20,907 nt of DNA from Intoshia linei. Taxonomy: Eukaryota > Orthonectida > Rhopaluridae. Under the pieces are notes generated by a model. The model saw only the letters and a list, made by a program, of their open reading frames with translations, searched no databases and was not told the origin of the DNA. Numbering within the stretch: position 1 is the first letter of the stretch; every line of letters starts with the position of its first letter. Positions 18,951-20,907 of the stretch are shown piece after piece. The position numbers were made by a program, and so were the translations under genes. The DNA is taken from assembly GCA_001642005.1 (NCBI GenBank), contig LWCA01000665.1:1-20907 (forward strand), in the 5' to 3' direction.

Positions 18951-20276
18951 CAAAAAGTCATTATAATTAAATTTTTTCGCATTTTTCTGTTTGAAACAAT
19001 TTAAAAATTTTGTCATTTGTATTGTGATTAGATATTAACGTATTAAGTCTTCATTTAAGGTCAATGTAATCTCATACAGTGTACGTTATTCTATATTTAA
19101 AAAAATAAAGCTAGAAAATTGACACCCTAACCATAAAAGTAGTACATATTTCTGAATAAATTTTAATTTACCTGTGAAAATTTTCATTTTCATTGCAATA
19201 CAGATGCCCCTCCATTATAGTGAAATTAACATTCACTCACACTTCCGAATACCATAATAAAAATTATCCTAGAATAAAAATATGTTTACTGAAGTGTCAT
19301 TGATACAGCTTGACAAGTCTGTATAATGAACTACAAACAAAAATATTTTTAGGATGACAAAAAGAATACAGCAAATACACTCGTATTCTTTGCATATTTG
19401 ATACATTTATTTATATATATAAAAGCGTCACCTTTAAATTAAATATTTAATGGATTCTTCTGTTTAACATCTGTTACTTTTTATCAAATCAAACTTTTAC
19501 AAACAATGAAAAACAATTGTTTAATATACAAGTTATTAATTAATTTAATGTGATCACCAGTGGTTTTCGGAATGTAAAATTTGAAAAATTAAAAAAAAAT
19601 TATAATTTGTAATAATATTTGACATTTACAAATAAATAATTAAAACGTCCCAAAAAATATAAATTAGTATGTTCTATTGTTTCATTGTCACATGACACGA
19701 CGACATAGTGCAACCGTTAAAATAATTTTTTTATGAATTTCATGGTTTCATAATTATTAAAATATAGTTGTGCTAATCCAGGGTCCCCAAAATAGAGTCA
19801 TCTCGACAACTTTGTAACTGAAAAAACATAATATGATATGTTGAACTGATTATTGAAGTTTTACTATGAGAATTTGTCTTTGAACTATGATGGTGCATTA
19901 ACTAACACAATCAAAGGTAGTGAACTGAGCTCAAAACGGAAAGTTTCGGACAAAAAAATGAATTCTAAAGTGCTTTTTTACCGCGAAGGCGTCACTTTGT
20001 CACATTGAAATTTTTGTGTATTAACTAGATATAATCGTATCAAAGGAATTCTTATAAAAACTTGTATTGCCTTAAAACTTAAATTTTGTATACGTCTATT
20101 TTCATTTTTTGAAAAAACTGTAATCTGGGTTTATATCGTTAAAATGCGCTTTTTTGTGTTTGCGATTTAAGACAGACTGTTTGATTTGTTGATTTTTTTC
20201 TTTCAATTTTTTTTTAAAATTATAATTTAATGTAATGTAATTACAATAATAATAATTATCCAATTCTGGAGATTTT
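18951..20276. other. Interval between otopetrin and piggyBac; no secure gene
   Basis: The minus strand has one candidate exon, 19215-19172 (MEGHLYCNENENFH then AG|GTAAAT), that could be the true first exon of otopetrin. Otherwise I see AT-rich sequence with no homology. CACCAGTGGTTTTC at 19555 and CCAGGGTCCCCAAAA at 19774 look like isolated hAT-type termini without partners. Confidence 0.5.
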
Positions 20277-20364
20277 TTAACCCTTTCACTGTTTGAGAAC
20301 CACCAGTGGTACTCAGTAAATATCTTGTAAAACTTTATTTATGCTCTTAAAACTTTATTTTTTT

Positions 20365-20478
20365 AACCAAACTATATAGGGAGTTTTTAGTAAATTTTTT
20401 GTAGCAAAACTGTATAGGGGATTTTCAGTGAATTTTTTTTAGCAAAACTTTATAGCGGTGTTTTTAGGAATTTTTTTA
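20365..20478. repeat. Three tandem 36-40-bp repeats in the piggyBac 3' region
   Basis: Units begin CAAACTATATAGGGAG (about 20368), CAAAACTGTATAGGGG (20405) and CAAAACTTTATAGCGG (20443). Each continues with a T-rich stretch, TTTTTAG/CAG and AATTTTTTT. They lie between the transposase stop codon and the terminal repeat. Confidence 0.7.
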
Positions 20479-20562
20479 ACCAAATTTATTAATGATATCG
20501 AATAAACTAAATAATCTTCAAAAAATTATAATGATTTAATTAAAGTATACATGATAAATAGG

Positions 20563-20841
20563 CTATAGATTTTCATGTTTTAGATAGTAGCAAAGTAGAC
20601 AAAGAGCTTCGTTGCAAAGTTTACATTCCGTGGTCGTTTTTTTTGTTCTGAGTTGAGCATTTTCCCGGTTATTATTGTTGGATAAAACTTGATAGCAGCT
20701 CTTACATCGCCTCCGAATAAATTTTCCATTTCGCAATCCAATTATTGTTAATGGATGAGATTTTGGCTTAGAATTGGTACAAGCCGTTTTTGGTTTAATT
20801 AGTTCCTTAATAATTGACTCAGAGAATTCGGCTAGTGTCAT
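20563..20841 (-). pseudogene. piggyBac transposase C-terminal fragment
   Basis: The 92-aa frame MTLAEFSESIIKELIKP...HPL...RRRCKSCYQVL...TECKLCNEALCLLCYYLKH matches the C-terminal end of piggyBac-type (DDE_Tnp_1_7/PGBD) transposases: a hydrophobic helix, HxL, then a CxxC...CxxC...CxxC...H zinc-binding cysteine-rich domain used for DNA binding. Upstream in frame there is a TAA (20845-20847), three bases before the ATG. Beyond it YNNYYNVI resembles the preceding part of the protein, which suggests a nonsense mutation in a dead copy. The catalytic domain would lie past the window edge, so this is a tail only. Confidence 0.7.
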
Positions 20842-20907
20842 TTTTTAGATAACATTATAATAGTTATTATAAATTATAGAGCTATTCAACACGGATATAC
20901 TGATCAA

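Larger units (their letters stand above)
20281..20907 (-). mobile_element. piggyBac element, 3' part, running off the window
   Basis: TTAA at 20277-20280 (the piggyBac target) is followed by CCCTTTCACTGTTTGAG, a typical piggyBac terminal CCCTTT. An ACCACCAGTGGT near-palindrome sits 18 bp in. The transposase C-terminus is encoded on the minus strand further in. The other terminus must lie beyond 20907. Confidence 0.7.

Noticed and set aside
19555-20303. A hAT element from CAGTGGTTTTC (19557) to GAGAACCACC (20303)
   Set aside because: The right-hand motif is better explained as the piggyBac terminus after TTAA (20277); no hAT target duplication was seen.

Overview
The window is AT-rich, intron-bearing animal DNA. 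The proteins are metazoan (polypyrimidine-tract binding protein, ALYREF, FAM162/UPF0389, transportin, otopetrin). They sit among DNA-transposon relics of the hAT, Tc1/mariner, pogo/Tigger-like and piggyBac types. The host looks like an invertebrate, but I cannot place it in a phylum. The most telling trait is intron size: I could join 29 introns across five genes by protein homology and reading phase, and 21 of them are only 33-48 bp; the other eight are 82-1938 bp. Because exons are short and split by these tiny introns, two of the genes (ALYREF and FAM162-like) leave no long open frame at all and appear only after splicing.

Layout. 485-4268 (+) is a complete 14-exon PTB/hephaestus-type gene with four RRMs. 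Only 29 bp away and convergent, 4298-4700 (-) is a small FAM162/UPF0389-type mitochondrial membrane protein. It is followed upstream on the same strand by a possible unrecognised small gene (4754-4977) and by a complete five-exon ALYREF mRNA-export adaptor (5103-6460). 6461-8966 is gene-free and carries a decayed hAT element with recognisable transposase fragments, a hAT MITE, and several inverted and direct repeats. 8967-12961 (-) is a complete six-exon transportin (896 aa, HEAT-repeat importin), with one long intron that seems to hold a hAT-like insertion. 12962-15112 has no secure gene: it has a possible short divergent reading frame, overlapping inverted repeats, a tRNA-like sequence, and a decayed Tc1/mariner element bracketed by 21-bp terminal inverted repeats. 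15113-18950 (-) is an otopetrin-type proton channel of six exons. Its 1.9-kb intron holds a 459-bp TA-flanked MITE and a 579-bp hAT element with a perfect 8-bp target duplication, into which a 172-bp palindromic MITE has inserted. 18951-20276 is almost featureless. From the TTAA at 20277 to the window end runs the 3' part of a piggyBac element, including the cysteine-rich C-terminus of its transposase.

Three of the host genes act on RNA-binding proteins or mRNA: splicing/3' processing (PTB), export (ALYREF) and nuclear import of RNA-binding proteins (transportin). Their adjacency may be chance. I found no CRISPR array, rRNA or prokaryotic feature.
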